Shown here: positions 11,740 to 23,670 of the stretch, one piece after another | Layout: the number at the start of each line of letters is the position of its first letter | How positions within the stretch are numbered: the stretch's first letter is position 1 | Origin: Isoetes taiwanensis | Taxonomy: Eukaryota > Streptophyta > Lycopodiopsida > Isoetales > Isoetaceae | Length of the DNA: 64,000 bases | NCBI GenBank assembly: GCA_021234155.1 | Contig: JAJEKV010000316.1 | Span: 62,001-126,000 of the forward strand | Direction: 5' to 3' | The notes under the pieces: model-generated | Told to the model about the DNA's origin: nothing | Database searches by the model: none | Seen by the model: the letters and a program-made list of their open reading frames with translations, nothing else | Position numbers and translations under genes: made by a program

Positions 11740-13640
11740 AGAGCAATGGGGCAGGCAGGCTTTAGGCCTAAGAAATCCACCATTGATCATTTATTGGTAG
11801 TGCGTGCTATGGTAGACTCGGTTATTGGGAAAAAGAAACCATTGTGTGCTGTGTTTGTAGATTTTAGCAAAGCCTTTGATACGATAAACATGGAACATTT
11901 ATGGAATCGGTTGGTTGAGTTAAATGTACACCAAGAGTTAAGACGTGCAGTAGGGAAGCAAAAAGTAGAAAGCAACATGGAAGTGAAGCAGGGGTGCCCC
12001 CTCTCATCCACGATGTTTGGAATTTGCATAGACCAGCTTGAAAACTGGATTGAACTACATGGTGGGATGGCACACCGCTATCTAGGTATGTGGTTTTGCT
12101 TTTCCAATATGCGGATGATGTGATTTTGCTTTCACATAGCATTTTGGGGGCACCCTTTATGTAGAACCTCTAGAAGGATCTAAAACAAAAGTTGTAGTCT
12201 TTGGAGCATCCAAAGTCGATCATGTTAAGTGGTAGATAAAAGCCTCAATTGGAACCAGGCGGTAGACCAGAAACTTAATGCAGGACTTAAAGCTTTATAT
12301 GCAATGCAGCGCCATTGTGTGAGGGCCAAAATTTGGAATTTCAGCATGAGAAAATATGCTATATAATATATTAGTAAGATCTGTTATACTATACGGTTGT
12401 GAAATTTGGGGATCTGGGTTAGCTTCTGATACATGGAAAAGGGTAGAAAAAGTATAAAAAAGGTTTCTTAAAACAGAGCTAGGGGTCAAGGTGCAAACGC
12501 CATACAATATGATGATAATTGAGTCTAGAATTTTAACACTTGAAACAGAGGCCTTGTGTAAATTTTATATACCATGCTGAGTAACAATTTGACCAGGGTG
12601 GCTTTGGAGGAAACTGAAACGCACAAATCACGTGCTAGCTATACTCGCCACCCAACCACGAGCTCAGCACAGATACTGAATGCCCTATGAGCTCTCCCCC
12701 GAGCCTCTTTATAGCTAGCAAACCCTCTTTAGATGCATGCAGAAACTCGTGCTAAAGGTTGGTTTTCAGAGTGGATTTATGGATGGCCAAATGGGGGATG
12801 CACATGCAGGATTTGCTAACAAATAAAGATGACATAAGAAAGTGGGCGTCAGGAAGCTTTTTTTGATGCAACTGGAGGGATGGTGGAGTGAAGAAAGAAT
12901 TTTATAGAAATCAGATCAATCCTAGTATGCAGACAGATAAGTATCTGGAGGAACACATAAACACCAGACATAGACATGCTATTTGCAGAATTAGGAATAG
13001 AATAGAATAAATTTTTTAACGTCCACGGAGACCAATAGATCATGGGACCCATACAATGGGCTAGTACAATCATTACTACTAGGATTAGGTTGAGCTCATA
13101 TAGACTTGGGTTGAGGTTGGCAGGTGGAATAATATCCCACATGAGTTACGCCTCTGTCAGCTCTGTGGAAGTTCCAAGCTTGAAGATGAAATACATGTTC
13201 TATTGCATTGCCCCGTGTATATAAGTATCAGAGAGAGCATCAGATTCGTGCGTACATACTTATGAGTTATTTGACCTTTCGGGCATAACTATGCAACGAT
13301 ATGTAGAGGATATAATGGATTGTAGAGAGAAAAAATGTGACGTTCCTAACCGACATGCCCTTAACCAACTGGGCAAAACCGTCTAGACGTTTATGAGTAG
13401 TCGCTTCTACCCATTTATGCCGATGTGTCGGGAACGCCCCACAGGCACATTCAAGGATCGAATACTCGAGCGGTCTACCATGGGCCCATTACAAGGTATT
13501 GATTATAGTTGATTTGAGTGAATTAAAGGGAGGGACTAATGCATTTCCATTGAGGATGCATTAGATGAATGGTTGTATAGTTGATGTACTTATTGGATGT
13601 CTTACAGACCTGGCGGTCTCACAAACCTAATAAATACAAT
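11740..13640 (+). mobile_element. LINE relic, copy 2, with CT-rich 3' tail
   Basis: A reverse-transcriptase frame (11,740-12,120) shows GQAGFRPKKSTIDHL, then FVDFSKAFDTI, then VKQGCPLSSTMFG, the canonical order of non-LTR RT blocks. Further on, SVILYGCEIWG and a TPYNMM segment (about 12,380-12,530) match the thumb/linker region. A CQLCG...HVLLHCPVY zinc tail lies at about 13,150-13,215, and MQRYVEDIMDCRE at about 13,290 aligns with the tail of copy 1. The YxDD block around 12,110 is broken by frame changes. The 3' end runs through a CTTACAGACCTGG segment (about 13,600) into a long CT repeat. It is 5'-truncated and inactive. Confidence 0.75.
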
Positions 13641-13644
13641 TTCA

Positions 13645-13819
<175 letters not shown>

Positions 13820-13839
13820 ACAAAATACAGGTTACATCC

Positions 13840-14141
13840 CTAATTGAGTTGTTTGAACTTCATGTGAAGCATGTAAGTCTCTACATACAGGAGGTATTGA
13901 AAAAAAGAGAACTATGTTTGAAAGGCAAGATGTCACGTTGACAACACAATCATTGGTTCGGATAATGAAGAGGGAGAAGACGAGATGCAGAATAGTGATA
14001 GTGAAACTAATGTAGAGGAGTATAATGGGGAGGAATACGAGAATGAAACATGATATAAGTAATACATTCTTTATAAATGTATCCGTCTTATAGACCTGGA
14101 TAGGTCTCAACAAGGCGTAATAAACATTTCATTTCATCTCT

Positions 14142-14194
<53 letters not shown>
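13840..14194 (+). mobile_element. LINE 3' end, copy 3, with CT tail
   Basis: The frame near 13,852-13,925 reads VSLYIQEVLKKREL, matching the tail of copy 1 (YIQEVLDLRAHLC). An acidic C-terminus follows and stops near 14,052. Past the stop, TAGACCTGG...GGTCTCAACAAG and a CT run (14,146-14,194) repeat the 3' end of copy 2. This is therefore a further copy of the same family, or a tandem duplication of its end. Confidence 0.65.
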
Positions 14195-14196
<2 letters not shown>

Positions 14197-14632
14197 AAAA
14201 GGCCGCAAAGCAAAAAATGCTCGTTTTTTGGGTTGTCCCTAGGGGGGCAAACCCTTGTTTATGTGGGTTTTTGGCATATCCTAGGTATATGCTAGAATAT
14301 CCTTAGGATATGCTGGTGACTGCTCCAAACCTCCTATTTCCTCTAAACTCTCGGTCAGCTGGTAAAGAACTCCACGTCTCATTTCTTGAAGCCAACTGGG
14401 TAACTGGCAAGACAGGGATCAGTGCTTCAATCCGATGAAGAATAAGAACATATCTTGGTTCGAAGATGCTTAGTTAAGAACCGACCTGCTTAGTTAAGAA
14501 CCGACCTGGTATAAGCTGGAAACGATGATGTTGGAGCGGATCAATTTCTCTGGTAATGATCCAATACGAAATAATCCAGGCATTTACATAGTTGAATTGA
14601 ACGGATTCTTAAAATACCTTCTCATTCTATAG

Positions 14633-15060
14633 TATGTCGAAGGCATAAACTGCCCATATTGCATTGCTCTTGCATATTTGGAGAACGAAATTCAGAGAGC
14701 ATTGGTAAGACAAAGAGGGGATTGGATTTTCTTCCTCAAACTCTGCCCAATATAAGAATGCCGTAACAAGTTTAAATGTTAAATGCAAGCAAATTGCAGG
14801 AGCTATTCTTCTAAGCTTGACAAGTCTGCTGGTTTTTTTTCTTATAGAGGAATGGTTGGAGCAGGTACAACCGTAACACCCTAAATTTTGTGCGTCTTAT
14901 CTGGTTTTTGCTCATCTGAGAATGTTGCATCTGACACACTTGGTTGCAATTTGTTCTTGCTTTCTGCAGATCGAAGTGAGAATGAGGGAAGGAAAATGCT
15001 TGAAGATACACATGTTCTATGCCAGAAGACCAAGCCTACTCCTTTCAACCATGTGTGCTC
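14633..15060 (+). other. possible host-gene exons, unidentified
   Basis: A block from about 14,633 to 14,705 is flanked by TCTATAG and GTAAGA, good plant splice sites, and encodes YVEGINCPYCIALAYLENE. A second block begins after a TTTCTGCAG at about 14,970. The reading frame across the junction is not settled, and I do not recognise the protein. The second block runs into the PPR relic, so this may be an exon remnant next to unrelated sequence. Confidence 0.3.
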
Positions 15061-15159
15061 TTGATGGACTAGGCATTAGTCACCTAGCATTCATTCTTTG
15101 TTGGTCTTTGTTGCTCGGATCCAAGGTTTTGAAGATCCTCAAACTGGAGGTTTTGAGAA

Positions 15160-15745
15160 TGTTATCTTCAACTAATATGGTGGTCTGGAATGCTGCGATG
15201 GATATGTATATGAAATGTGGGAGTATAGAGGACATGCAACAAGTGTTTGACTGGTTGCCTGAGCGAGATGCTGGCTTCTGGAGTACAGTTATAGCAGGGT
15301 CTGCTCAGCTTATAAATGGTGGCTGAAAGTTACTTGACCAAATGAGAGCAAAGCATGTGACGCCAGATACAATCATCTTTATTAACATTTTATGTTCTTG
15401 TGCTAGCACCTCAACTTCAGAAATTGGGAAGCTTGTTCATGCTTTCATATTGAAGACCGGTTGTGACTATGATGGTTTTGTTGGAAGCTCTCTCGTTAGA
15501 GTGTACGTTAAATGTGGTAGGATAGAAGCTGCACGTGAAGTGTTTGATGCATTATCTGTATTGGATACCGTGTTGTGTCATGGAATACAATGCTTGCAGG
15601 ATATGCACAACATGGAGATGGAAAGGAGGCCTTTGGCATTCTTGTTCAGATGCAATCAGAAGATGTAAAGCCAGATAAGATAACATTTGCCAGTCTTTTG
15701 ACTTCATGTGCTGGTATTTCATTTTCAAGCTATCAGTGGTGAAAT
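15160..15745 (+). pseudogene. PLS-type pentatricopeptide repeat (PPR) pseudogene
   Basis: Successive frames encode PPR repeats: [20 protein letters not shown], then a segment with [18 protein letters not shown], then KLVHAFILKTGCDYDGFVGS, then LVRVYVKCGRIEAAREVFD. After a frame change come an AGYAQHGDGKEA segment and a DVKPDKITFASLLTSCAG segment. The 35-residue pattern with YxKCG and VxWN signatures is typical of plant organelle RNA-editing PPR proteins. A stop at about 15,325 and frame changes near 15,580 and 15,670 mark it as dead. Only about five repeats remain and no E or DYW domain is visible. Confidence 0.8.
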
Positions 15746-16323
15746 GAAGCAGGAATTAGTGGTAAGGAAGGTGATCATGTGCCTTGGCTCAAAGATGCTG
15801 CACAAACAATTAAATAATTGTCAAGTTAATTCAAGGACTCTCCCAACAAGTTGTGTTGCAGCTTGCCAAGCATACACAAAAGAAAGAGCTTCCTTTGGGA
15901 CAAGAAGGAAGGTGGCTTGGGCATAAATGTGCATGAAACAAAGAACTGCATCATCTACTAAGAAATGTGGCTTCCATTTTATAAAGGCAGGCACCTACTT
16001 TGACACTTTTAAGGCTGACCATATACGGTATGTAACTGTCAAGCTAGCATTAAATTAGAAGTTTAAGTTAATAAAGTAGTAATGCTAGAAGCTAATTTAA
16101 GGTAGCGGAATTAGTGGTCATAAGACTAGGACGCCCAGATCATGTAATATCAATTTGCTTTCTCGCATTTTAAGTGCCCGTCTTCTTCATCCTTTCTCTG
16201 TTCGTCATGTTCTTACTTGAAGCATGTCTATCATTTGCCAGATATTAACAGAATCCTAGTGAATGATTAAGTAAAATCAATCAGAAACATCAGTGTTAAT
16301 GCTAGAAAAGAATCAATAGAAAC

Positions 16324-17463
16324 CTGCAATCTGACACTAAGTTCCATGGAGAATGAATAGACACTTGAAAGTGCAACTAAGTTTGCAAGAAATTCTTGGC
16401 TAGCTGCAACATCAACTGCATCTTCATCCTCCGTAAACATTGTAAAAGTGGGAATCCTTGACAATATCTCCAGTGAAGATTGCTGTCTAAGTCGACTTCC
16501 AAATACATCAATTACATCAATACATGCCAGGGTGAACTGCAGTGCAGGATCCCATCCTGTCTTTTTCAAATTCAATGGGTCTGTTAGAAGGATAAATTGA
16601 CGCATAGCTTCATTTATTAGGGCCGCTTCACACTGGTCGTTAAAGTGCCATTAGGTTAAAAAAATTAACTTAACTGTGCTTCACATTGGCTTCCGTTAAA
16701 AAATTCCGTTAAGATTATGGGGTTAAAAAATAACGGCACAATTAAGGTAACGGTGCAAGATAACTGGGGTTCACACTGTATTCCGTTAGGTTAAATTTTA
16801 ACGGAGGACTTAACGGGCCATAATTTTTCCCTTCAAATTTAAGGGTAGGGGGACCCCATCCCTTAAGCTCCATTTGCAATTCAATTTTTAACTTAACGGC
16901 GTGACAGTCAGTGTGAAGCAATATTTAACAGTTTTTGTTATGTTAACTCTTAATATAACGGCGTGACAATCAGTGTGAAGTAATATTTATTAGTTTTCGT
17001 TATGTTAATTTTTAACCTAACGGCGTGACCATCAGTGTGAAGCAAGATTTAACGGTTTTTGTTATGTTAAATTTTAATCTAACGGCGAATGCGAAGTGAA
17101 ACCTTTATGTTATGTTACCCTAACATAAAGGGCATCCCGTTATGTTAGCAATTTAACCTAACATAACGGTTAGTGTGTATAATGACCCTTATTCCCTGCA
17201 AAGGAGAAAACATCAATACATTCATACACAATTATCTAGAAAAGTAGTCATATATATGTTGCATAAGGGCAGAGTAAACCTTTACGAATGGGGCATAAGC
17301 CACTGCTTTTGATATTTTATCTGGATGAGCAACAGCAAGAGATAAAGAAACAGCTCCACCAACAGATATTCCAACAGTAAATACAGGACCCGGCAGAGCA
17401 CTGACTTCTTCGAAATGTTCTTCAGCCTCACGAAGGTATCTCAAATGAGAAGAATCAAAATAT
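16324..17463 (-). CDS. alpha/beta-hydrolase gene, two visible exons, one interrupted by a MITE
   Basis: The exon 17,463-17,280 lies between a TATTACAG acceptor and a GT donor. It encodes a segment ending in a nucleophile elbow GISVGGAV and AHPDKISKAVAYAPFVK. The next coding block (about 16,619-16,324) encodes a helical segment, then IPTFTMFTEDEDAVD, which fits the strand and loop that carry the catalytic Asp in this fold. The acceptor for that second exon is TTTGCAG at about 17,200, so the 569-bp MITE (16,620-17,188) sits a few bases inside the exon. Exons for the N-terminus and for the catalytic His were not located. The gene may be broken, or may use a splice site within the MITE. The substrate is unknown. 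Confidence 0.6.
16620..17188. mobile_element. PIF/Harbinger-type MITE, TTA target duplication
   Basis: This 569-bp element starts GGGCCGCTTCACACTGG and ends with the complement of a similar terminus (GGGTCATTATACACACT). TTA flanks it on both sides (16,617-16,619 and 17,189-17,191). A 3-bp TTA duplication and GGG-starting inverted ends fit PIF/Harbinger non-autonomous elements. The interior has many GTTAAATTTTAACGG-type and GTGTGAAGCAA repeats and no coding capacity. Confidence 0.75.
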
Positions 17464-17499
17464 CTGTAATAATCAGGAAGGATTACCACGCAAAAAGAT

Positions 17500-18103
17500 A
17501 TATATATGCCTTAGCTTGTGCAGTTGGAGAGCAGTAATGACTCCATTTTGACAGTCAAGGGCTTGGTCTATTGATGATTGGACTCCAGGATAAGATATTT
17601 GTTGGTCCATTTGATGATACTGAATTGATACTAGAATAGGTGTATCATGCTAGATCAAAATAGCCTGGAAGAATTCTTCTTTCTGTAAACGAACTGGCCA
17701 TGTCTATAGTCTGGAAGCATTATAGAACATGACCATGTCTCCGTCAGGTAGGAGGGAATGCAACCATCTTTTGTTGTAGTGCATTCTTATGTAGAGAAAA
17801 GCCAAAGCACCATAAGGAACAAAGGGGTAGAGGGACAGTATGCTGTTCATGAGACACCTGCTAACCCTCTGATATTTTGGTTTACAATGCAACATATCTT
17901 TCCAGTAAAAACCTTCTCTGCATCACCAGAAAAACAATGCTATCAAATGTGCTTTTGATGATGCTCGTATAAGCTCATTGTCACGTTCACGATGTTTTAT
18001 TTGACATGCTTTACAAATTTGGGGAGTTGATATAAGGGATGATGAAAAAATGTTTCAATTAAAAGGGTTTCAGTCTCTATGATCATGTATGCAATTTGCA
18101 AAC
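17500..18103 (-). other. probable upstream intron/exon sequence of the hydrolase locus
   Basis: No exon could be fixed here. Minus-strand frames (for example 17,895-17,704) look partly coding but change frame. Element B begins at 18,104 directly beside this stretch. Confidence 0.2.
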
Positions 18104-19711
18104 TGTGACATTCCAGGGGAATATATGCCATAAATACGCATATTCCTGGACCCGTCACTATATAAGTCTACCCATGTAGCCTTGTATACCTTAGGAAGTG
18201 GCAATGGGTGCACATCTAAGTTAAATGCTTAACTTAGATAACCTTAGGATAAGGCCTATTTCCACATGGCCTTATCCCATTGGGCAACCGCCACACGGCC
18301 CCACCCCATTGGTGCCACGTGGCATCCCATGTGGACCCTATCTTATATTAGCACAAACCCTGAGACTCATCTACGCACTCGAAACTCCGTTTCGAGCACC
18401 GTTTGCTGTGGCATAGGCTAGTGCAGCAGCCCCCGGACTGTGGATTCGATCTTGGAGCAAGTGCAGCTTCGACCAATTCGAAGACCATGGAGATGCCAGG
18501 CTTGGGAGGAAGTGCTTCTGGAGCAGGCATGTGGAGTAGTGCTCATGGTAGATCATCTGGAAGTTAGCACTCCAGATGAATTAGCATTTCGTAGCTAGAG
18601 TAGAGCCATCCTAGGCCTTATTCAACATCTTGAACCCTAATCAAGGAACCCTAACTGTAAGTTAGATATGTATGATTAGGTTAAGATGTTCTTATGATTA
18701 TTCTCATGATATGATGTTATGTGATATTGGTTGATCATGTTTGCTCCTCTTGTATTGGGAAGGGGGGTAGAGACCTAGGACCATATGTAGTATGCTCCTA
18801 GTTTAGATCCCTTAGTTCCCATTATATGTGGCCTGTGCATAAGAGCCCACCGGGCTATTGGGGCTATGATGTGACTCAGCACTACACAACGGGGCTAGAG
18901 GCAATACGGATGGGGGATCCATGCTGAGCGTGGCTATTGGGGATCCCATAGCGGGCTAGGCTTATGGCCGGTCACTTTGTGTGGGCCGGGCATGGGTCCG
19001 ACACCTCCTGGGGCAATGGTGTCGCCCTGCCTCTCAGGAGTTGCAAGTGCCGGCTTGGCTCCTATTTTGGGGGGTTAAGTGGGGTACGAATCGTATGTCG
19101 GCATGATTCTCTAACCGCCCGTGGAACCTCTAGACCCCGGGAAGGGGAGATGCAACCCTTCCTGCCTCGACGGACCGGGGAGATGCAACCAGGGGTAGTC
19201 CCGATGGGTGATGCCATGGAATTGCGTATCCGGAAGGCTAGAGTCATGCCAGAGCCCGATCTAGCTCATTCTGCAAAGTATGCACAGGAGGGGCGGATGG
19301 AGTGGTCAACCCTAGCCATTGTCTATAGCCAGCCCCGCCATTGTTATGACTCGGTCTGCTCTATCTTGAGGCCTAGCCGGTCAGTCATCCTCCTTATGAG
19401 TCGGAGCCATGGGTAGGAGCTCTCATGTTTTATGGTATATGATTATCTTCTTGGTAGTTGTGGATATGTGGATGGGCTACCCTTCGAGGTAGTATGATGT
19501 ATTGTTATTGCTAGTTCTGACGTTGTTTATGCTTCCGTCGTGATAGGAGCCCATAGGGGAAGGGCACGCAAGACACCTTCGTGTCCCCTTCCCGCACTAG
19601 AGTCATCTCAGAGTGCGGGATAGACGGAGGGCCCGTGCGGTCGAGGACCGGATGGGGGATTTCCTGCGGAGTGTACGGCCGGGCGCTGTATATTTAGCAG
19701 GGAGCGTCACA
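18104..19711 (+). repeat. 5' LTR of element B
   Basis: This 1608-bp LTR is closely similar to 41,407-43,050. It lacks about 36 bp present in the 3' copy (near 41,662-41,698), which explains most of the length difference. Its ends are TGTGACA and GCGTCACA. Confidence 0.95.
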
Positions 19712-19712
19712 A

Positions 19713-19724
19713 TGGTATCCGAGC
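19713..19724 (+). other. primer binding site of B (tRNA-Met type)
   Basis: TGGTATCCGAGC lies one base after the LTR. It matches the complement of the plant initiator tRNA-Met 3' end (TGGTATCAGAGC) with one change. Confidence 0.85.
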
Positions 19725-20285
19725 GATGTTCTTGGTTGACCAGGAACTAGCACTGACCATGTCCTTAAAAGTAGTCTAACGGGCCTAATAGGGTGTGAAA
19801 TGAAAAATTTCTACCATGGAACCTCGAAAATAGGGGAAAAAGTTTTCTCCTAGGTAGTGGGTCCGTAAGAATAGGCTAAGTTGTTAGATGAGGAAAAGAA
19901 TGAGTCCAATTAACATTCTAGTAAAATTGGAGTGGAAATTATGCATTAGCATCAGATTTCACCTAAAATGGGTCGAACAATCATGCCAATCCGAGACCTG
20001 GGTGAAAAATGGCGCAAATTCATAATTAATTGGAAAAATTCGAAATTATAATATAATATGGTATTAAGTATATATATTAATAATTAAGTGTATACTAGTA
20101 ATTAAGTATATGGGAGTAATTAATAAGAAGGGCTAATTATTAGACCTATTAATGGTAGGGGAATATTCCCTATAGCATCTTCCTTTTTTAAATATCTTTT
20201 TGCCACCTCATTTCCCTCCAACCTTGCCTACACACCTTCTCTCTCTTGATCATCCTTACGTCATCAGTTTCCCAAACCGTAAGAC
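19725..20285 (+). other. B leader before the H3-like ORF
   Basis: This AT-rich non-coding leader has no ORF of note. A TTTTTTAAATATC stretch at about 20,188-20,200 is TATA-like and lies about 90 bases upstream of the H3-like start. A separate promoter is possible but unproven. Confidence 0.4.
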
Positions 20286-20843
20286 ATGGTAAGGACCAAA
20301 CAAACCTATAGAAAGGTTGGTCCAAGGAGCTCTCTATCGATGGCAGCAGCAGCAGCTGGTGGACATGGGAAGCAGATCCCCGAGCACCTTCGGCCGAAGG
20401 AAGGCGAGGAGTCGTCCTCTTCAACCGATGAGACTTTCCACGCCTCGCAGGAGGAGCCGCAGAGTAGCTCTTCGTCGGTAGGGACTCAGCGAACCGACGA
20501 AACCCGTCACCTTGGCCCTCTATCCGAGGGGGAGGAGGAGCACCAGGAGGAGGGAGACCAGGAAGAGCAGCAGCAGCAGACCCAGCAGCAGCAGCCGCCC
20601 AAGCAGGACCAGCAGGCAGCCCCTTCTTCAAGTAAAAAGAAGAAGGGGAAGGAGAAAGTAACAGAGTGGCCCGAAGAGACAGTGGCCAGGAAGAAAAGGG
20701 AGAGGGAGCAGAAGGAGAAGGAGAGGAGGAAGAAGGCACGGAGGGACAGGCCACGGGGGACCGTAACTATCAAAGAACCTCGCCCACGCGAGGACGAGAA
20801 GGTCGTGGAGGAGGAAGAGGGGGAGGAAGACGAGGAGGATAAT
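20286..20843 (+). pseudogene. histone H3-like ORF of element B, 5' part (H3 tail plus long linker)
   Basis: The ATG at 20,286 opens a frame starting MVRTKQTYRKVGPRSS. This matches the canonical H3 tail in R2, T3, K4, Q5, T6, R8 and K9, with Ala1 to Val, Ala7 to Tyr and Ser10 to Val. A Ser-, Glu- and Gln-rich linker of about 130 residues follows, then a Lys/Arg-rich stretch and an acidic run. At 20,843 the frame is cut by the TGTGACG start of element A. The frame resumes in phase at 32,416, counting one copy of A's target duplication. No intron is visible, so the gene was probably captured from an mRNA. The long linker is unlike ordinary H3 or most CENH3. Its role in the element is unknown. 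Confidence 0.85.
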
Positions 20844-22401
20844 TGTGACGTTCCAGAATAATATACGGTATGAATATGTATATTATACTGACACGTCACT
20901 AGTACATGTCGACTCAGACGACATGTACACGGCGACCGTAAAGGGTAGTACCCTAGGGTACGACCGTGTGAACCATTATATTGTACATGTTAAAGCAACA
21001 TGTGAATATAATCCCTTTTTGCCACGTGGCAATGACCCATTGACCAAAAAGGGACCAGCCCTAAATGCGTGGAGATAAAGGGGCATAAACTCTAAAAGGG
21101 AAACCCTTTCGGTTTCCAGCCCCTATAGGTCAGATTGGAGCAGCATTGGACGCCCTTTCGCCTGAACAAAAGAAAGAGAGGAACCGAATTTTGGGTTGCT
21201 TCGATCCAAGACCAGCAGTCTCGAGAACCAGCAGCATGGATGCCTTCAGAGGAGTGGGAGCCAGCCAAGAAGCGGGTTAGTGGTTGATCCGATAGTTAGA
21301 TCCGAGTTTTCAGCTCTCATTCTATAGGATTCGTATTCATTCTTAGCTATAGGCAACCCCTACAGCCTAAGAATAATAGACACTAACAAAGGAACCTAAC
21401 CATGTATGATTAGGTAGATTAGAACAGAGGTATTCTATTACTTTCAGTTCTATTGTGATGATATGTTGACATTCTATGCGCCACTCTTGTGTATTGGGAA
21501 GGGGGGTAGAGACCCAGAGCCCAAATAGTTGTATGATCCTAGTTTAGCCCATTAATTCCCACCATAATGCCAGGCATAAGAGCCCGCCCGGGGTGGGTGG
21601 GAGCGAGACCGGCCGACAAGGAAGGGCTTGTCCGGTCACGCTTGATCCCTCCGCGTGAAGCGGCCCGCCGGGAACATTGTGGGCTAGGCCTAATACCCTG
21701 GCACTGCATGAGGGCAGGGTATGGGCTCGACACCTCTTGGATGATGCGTCACCTTCTAGGGGTTCAAGTCGTATACGAGCAGTGGCTCTCTAGCTCGTCT
21801 GTGATTGGCATGAACCTTCTGGAGGAGAGTGATCTCCTCCTGCCTTATCGGGAGCTGGGGAGATGCAACTCGGTAGGTAGCCCCTTTGGCTATGAACCCC
21901 AAGCAGTTACGGTCAGGCTCCAATACTTTTCACCTATCTCGCAAAGTATGCGGTGAGAGGGCGGATGGAGTGGACTACCCAACGACCATGTTCCTATGCT
22001 AGCCAAATCCATTTGCCATGAATTCTGTCTGCATTGCTATCTGGAGATCCAAGCCGTCAGTCTTTCCCCATGAGTCTGAGCCTGGGTAGGATTTCCCCAT
22101 GTTATGTTGATGTACTGATGTGTTATTGCAGCTACTGTGATATGGTGGACCACCCTTCGAGGTGGGTATGTTATTATTGATTGATGTCATGTGCTCATGT
22201 GTGTTTACGCTTCCGCAGTTAGATCGATCCCGAGGGAGACGGGATGAATGACACGTCCATTCTTCCCCGTCGAGTTCTTGACCACCATCAAGAGCCCGAT
22301 GTTAGGTGGACGGCCTCAAGTCAGCAAGCAGGTGCTGGTTTGAGGGATGATCTCTAGTTTGTATACGATCGGGGCATCGTATATGAGCTGGGGCCGTCAC
22401 A
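20844..22401 (+). repeat. 5' LTR of element A
   Basis: A 1558-bp LTR closely matching 30,802-32,410. The last part of U5 differs: the 3' copy has roughly 50 extra bases before the shared GGCCGTCACA end. Confidence 0.93.
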
Positions 22402-22402
22402 A

Positions 22403-22414
22403 TGGTATCAGAGC
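22403..22414 (+). other. primer binding site of A (tRNA-Met)
   Basis: TGGTATCAGAGC one base after the LTR exactly matches the complement of the plant initiator tRNA-Met 3' end. Confidence 0.92.
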
Positions 22415-22656
22415 CTTGATCTTGGCAGACCAAGATCGAGCACTGACCGTATTCCTATAGGAACTAACCAATCTAGACATTCAGTCTTGGAGATAAAAGC
22501 CCAAGCACAAACCTCGAATAGTGGAATTTTTTTTTCCCAGGACTAGAGTTAGTAATTATCTAGAATTAGAATAATTAGAGAACATAATTAAGATGAAATA
22601 GATAGAAGAAAAGCCTCCTAAGAAAGCCTAGTAAATTTTAGTCACTTTTTGGCCGG

Positions 22657-23370
22657 CACCTCCAAGGATGCGCCAGGAGCATGTTGGGTCTAGACCTAAC
22701 TGGTCTCTCGCGCACGCTTAGAGGGGTCACCCCATATGAACCCTAGAACTCGGCCTTAGGAGCCCCAAATCGTAAAACAAAAGATAATATCCCATTTAAA
22801 AAAAGCTCGAATTAGCTAGATTTGTATGCTAAAACACAGAAAAACATTAAGTAAAAGTCATTCATGGAGCAACACCTCTAAGGGTGCGCCCGGGCATAGT
22901 TAGGTCATGACCTAACACCCTCCTCGCGCACGCTTAGAGGGGTCCCCTAAAAGCGACTTCGGAATTTGCTCAAAACTTACTCAAAGTGTAAAAGAAATGG
23001 TAGAATCTTACTTAAAATGCTGAAATTAGCGGGAAATGCATGTTAATATGTGTAAATTGGAAAAGTTTGGAACAGAAAGGGGCAACACCTCTAAGGGTGC
23101 GCCAGGGCATAGTTAGGTCTGGACCTAACACCCTCCTCGCGCACGCTTAGAGGGGTCCAGCCAACTGGGCCCTAGATCAGCCACTTACCTACTCCAAATG
23201 AAGTAAATAAGCAAAGAAACTTGCATTTAAGAAGAAAATAAGTAGGAATTCACGTCTTTGAACTTGTTCTTGGCATCCATTAGGCATAGATAAACCAACA
23301 CCTCCAAGGGTGCGCCAGAGGCCACTTAGATCCCAACCTAACACCCTCCTCGTGCACGCTTAGAGGGGTC
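22657..23370 (+). repeat. four spaced long-hairpin repeats in the leader of A
   Basis: Units of about 72 bp start at 22,657, 22,873, 23,086 and 23,299 (spacing 216, 213, 213). Each has outer arms CACCTCTAAGGGTGCGC and GCGCACGCTTAGAGGGG, and most have inner arms TTAGGTC and GACCTAA, so each RNA copy can fold into a two-tiered hairpin. Sequence between the units is AT-rich and not obviously repeated. A role in packaging, translation or dimerisation is inference. Confidence 0.85.
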
Positions 23371-23670
23371 CGACCTTTCAAGGTCCATAACTTGTGCTAG
23401 ACATATCCAATTCGGTCAAAATTTGTTGCATTAGAACCCTAAAGTTGTATACAATCCATTTCTAGCTCCAAATTAACCTAGAAACATCAAACTTCATCTC
23501 AAAATGCCAAAAGTTTTAGAAACCCTAAAAATTTTAGGGTACAAGATCCCTATAATATACCATCATAACCTCTAAACCACACCTACAAAGTTGCTCCTGC
23601 GCCCAAGGCGATCTTCCAGCCTCCTTAAGTGCTTACAGTTCCGTTTGATATCGGCAGCACGCTCCTCCTC

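Noticed and set aside
11453-11790. Phe/Tyr-rich minus-strand open frames
   Set aside because: They are translations of the (TAAAAAA)n repeat in three frames.
13340-13500. A tRNA gene or SINE, and an LTR start (TGTGACGTTCC)
   Set aside because: A box A-like TTGCCCAGTTGG occurs on the minus strand without a box B at the right distance, and the LTR-like start has no matching end.
18964-19416. A 150-codon open frame in the B LTR (also at 42,432-42,755)
   Set aside because: It lies in non-coding LTR sequence, is not conserved in full between the two LTRs, and has no domain.
20188-20899. Long minus-strand open frames rich in Ser/Pro
   Set aside because: They are antisense shadows of the Glu/Gln/Lys-rich H3-like linker.
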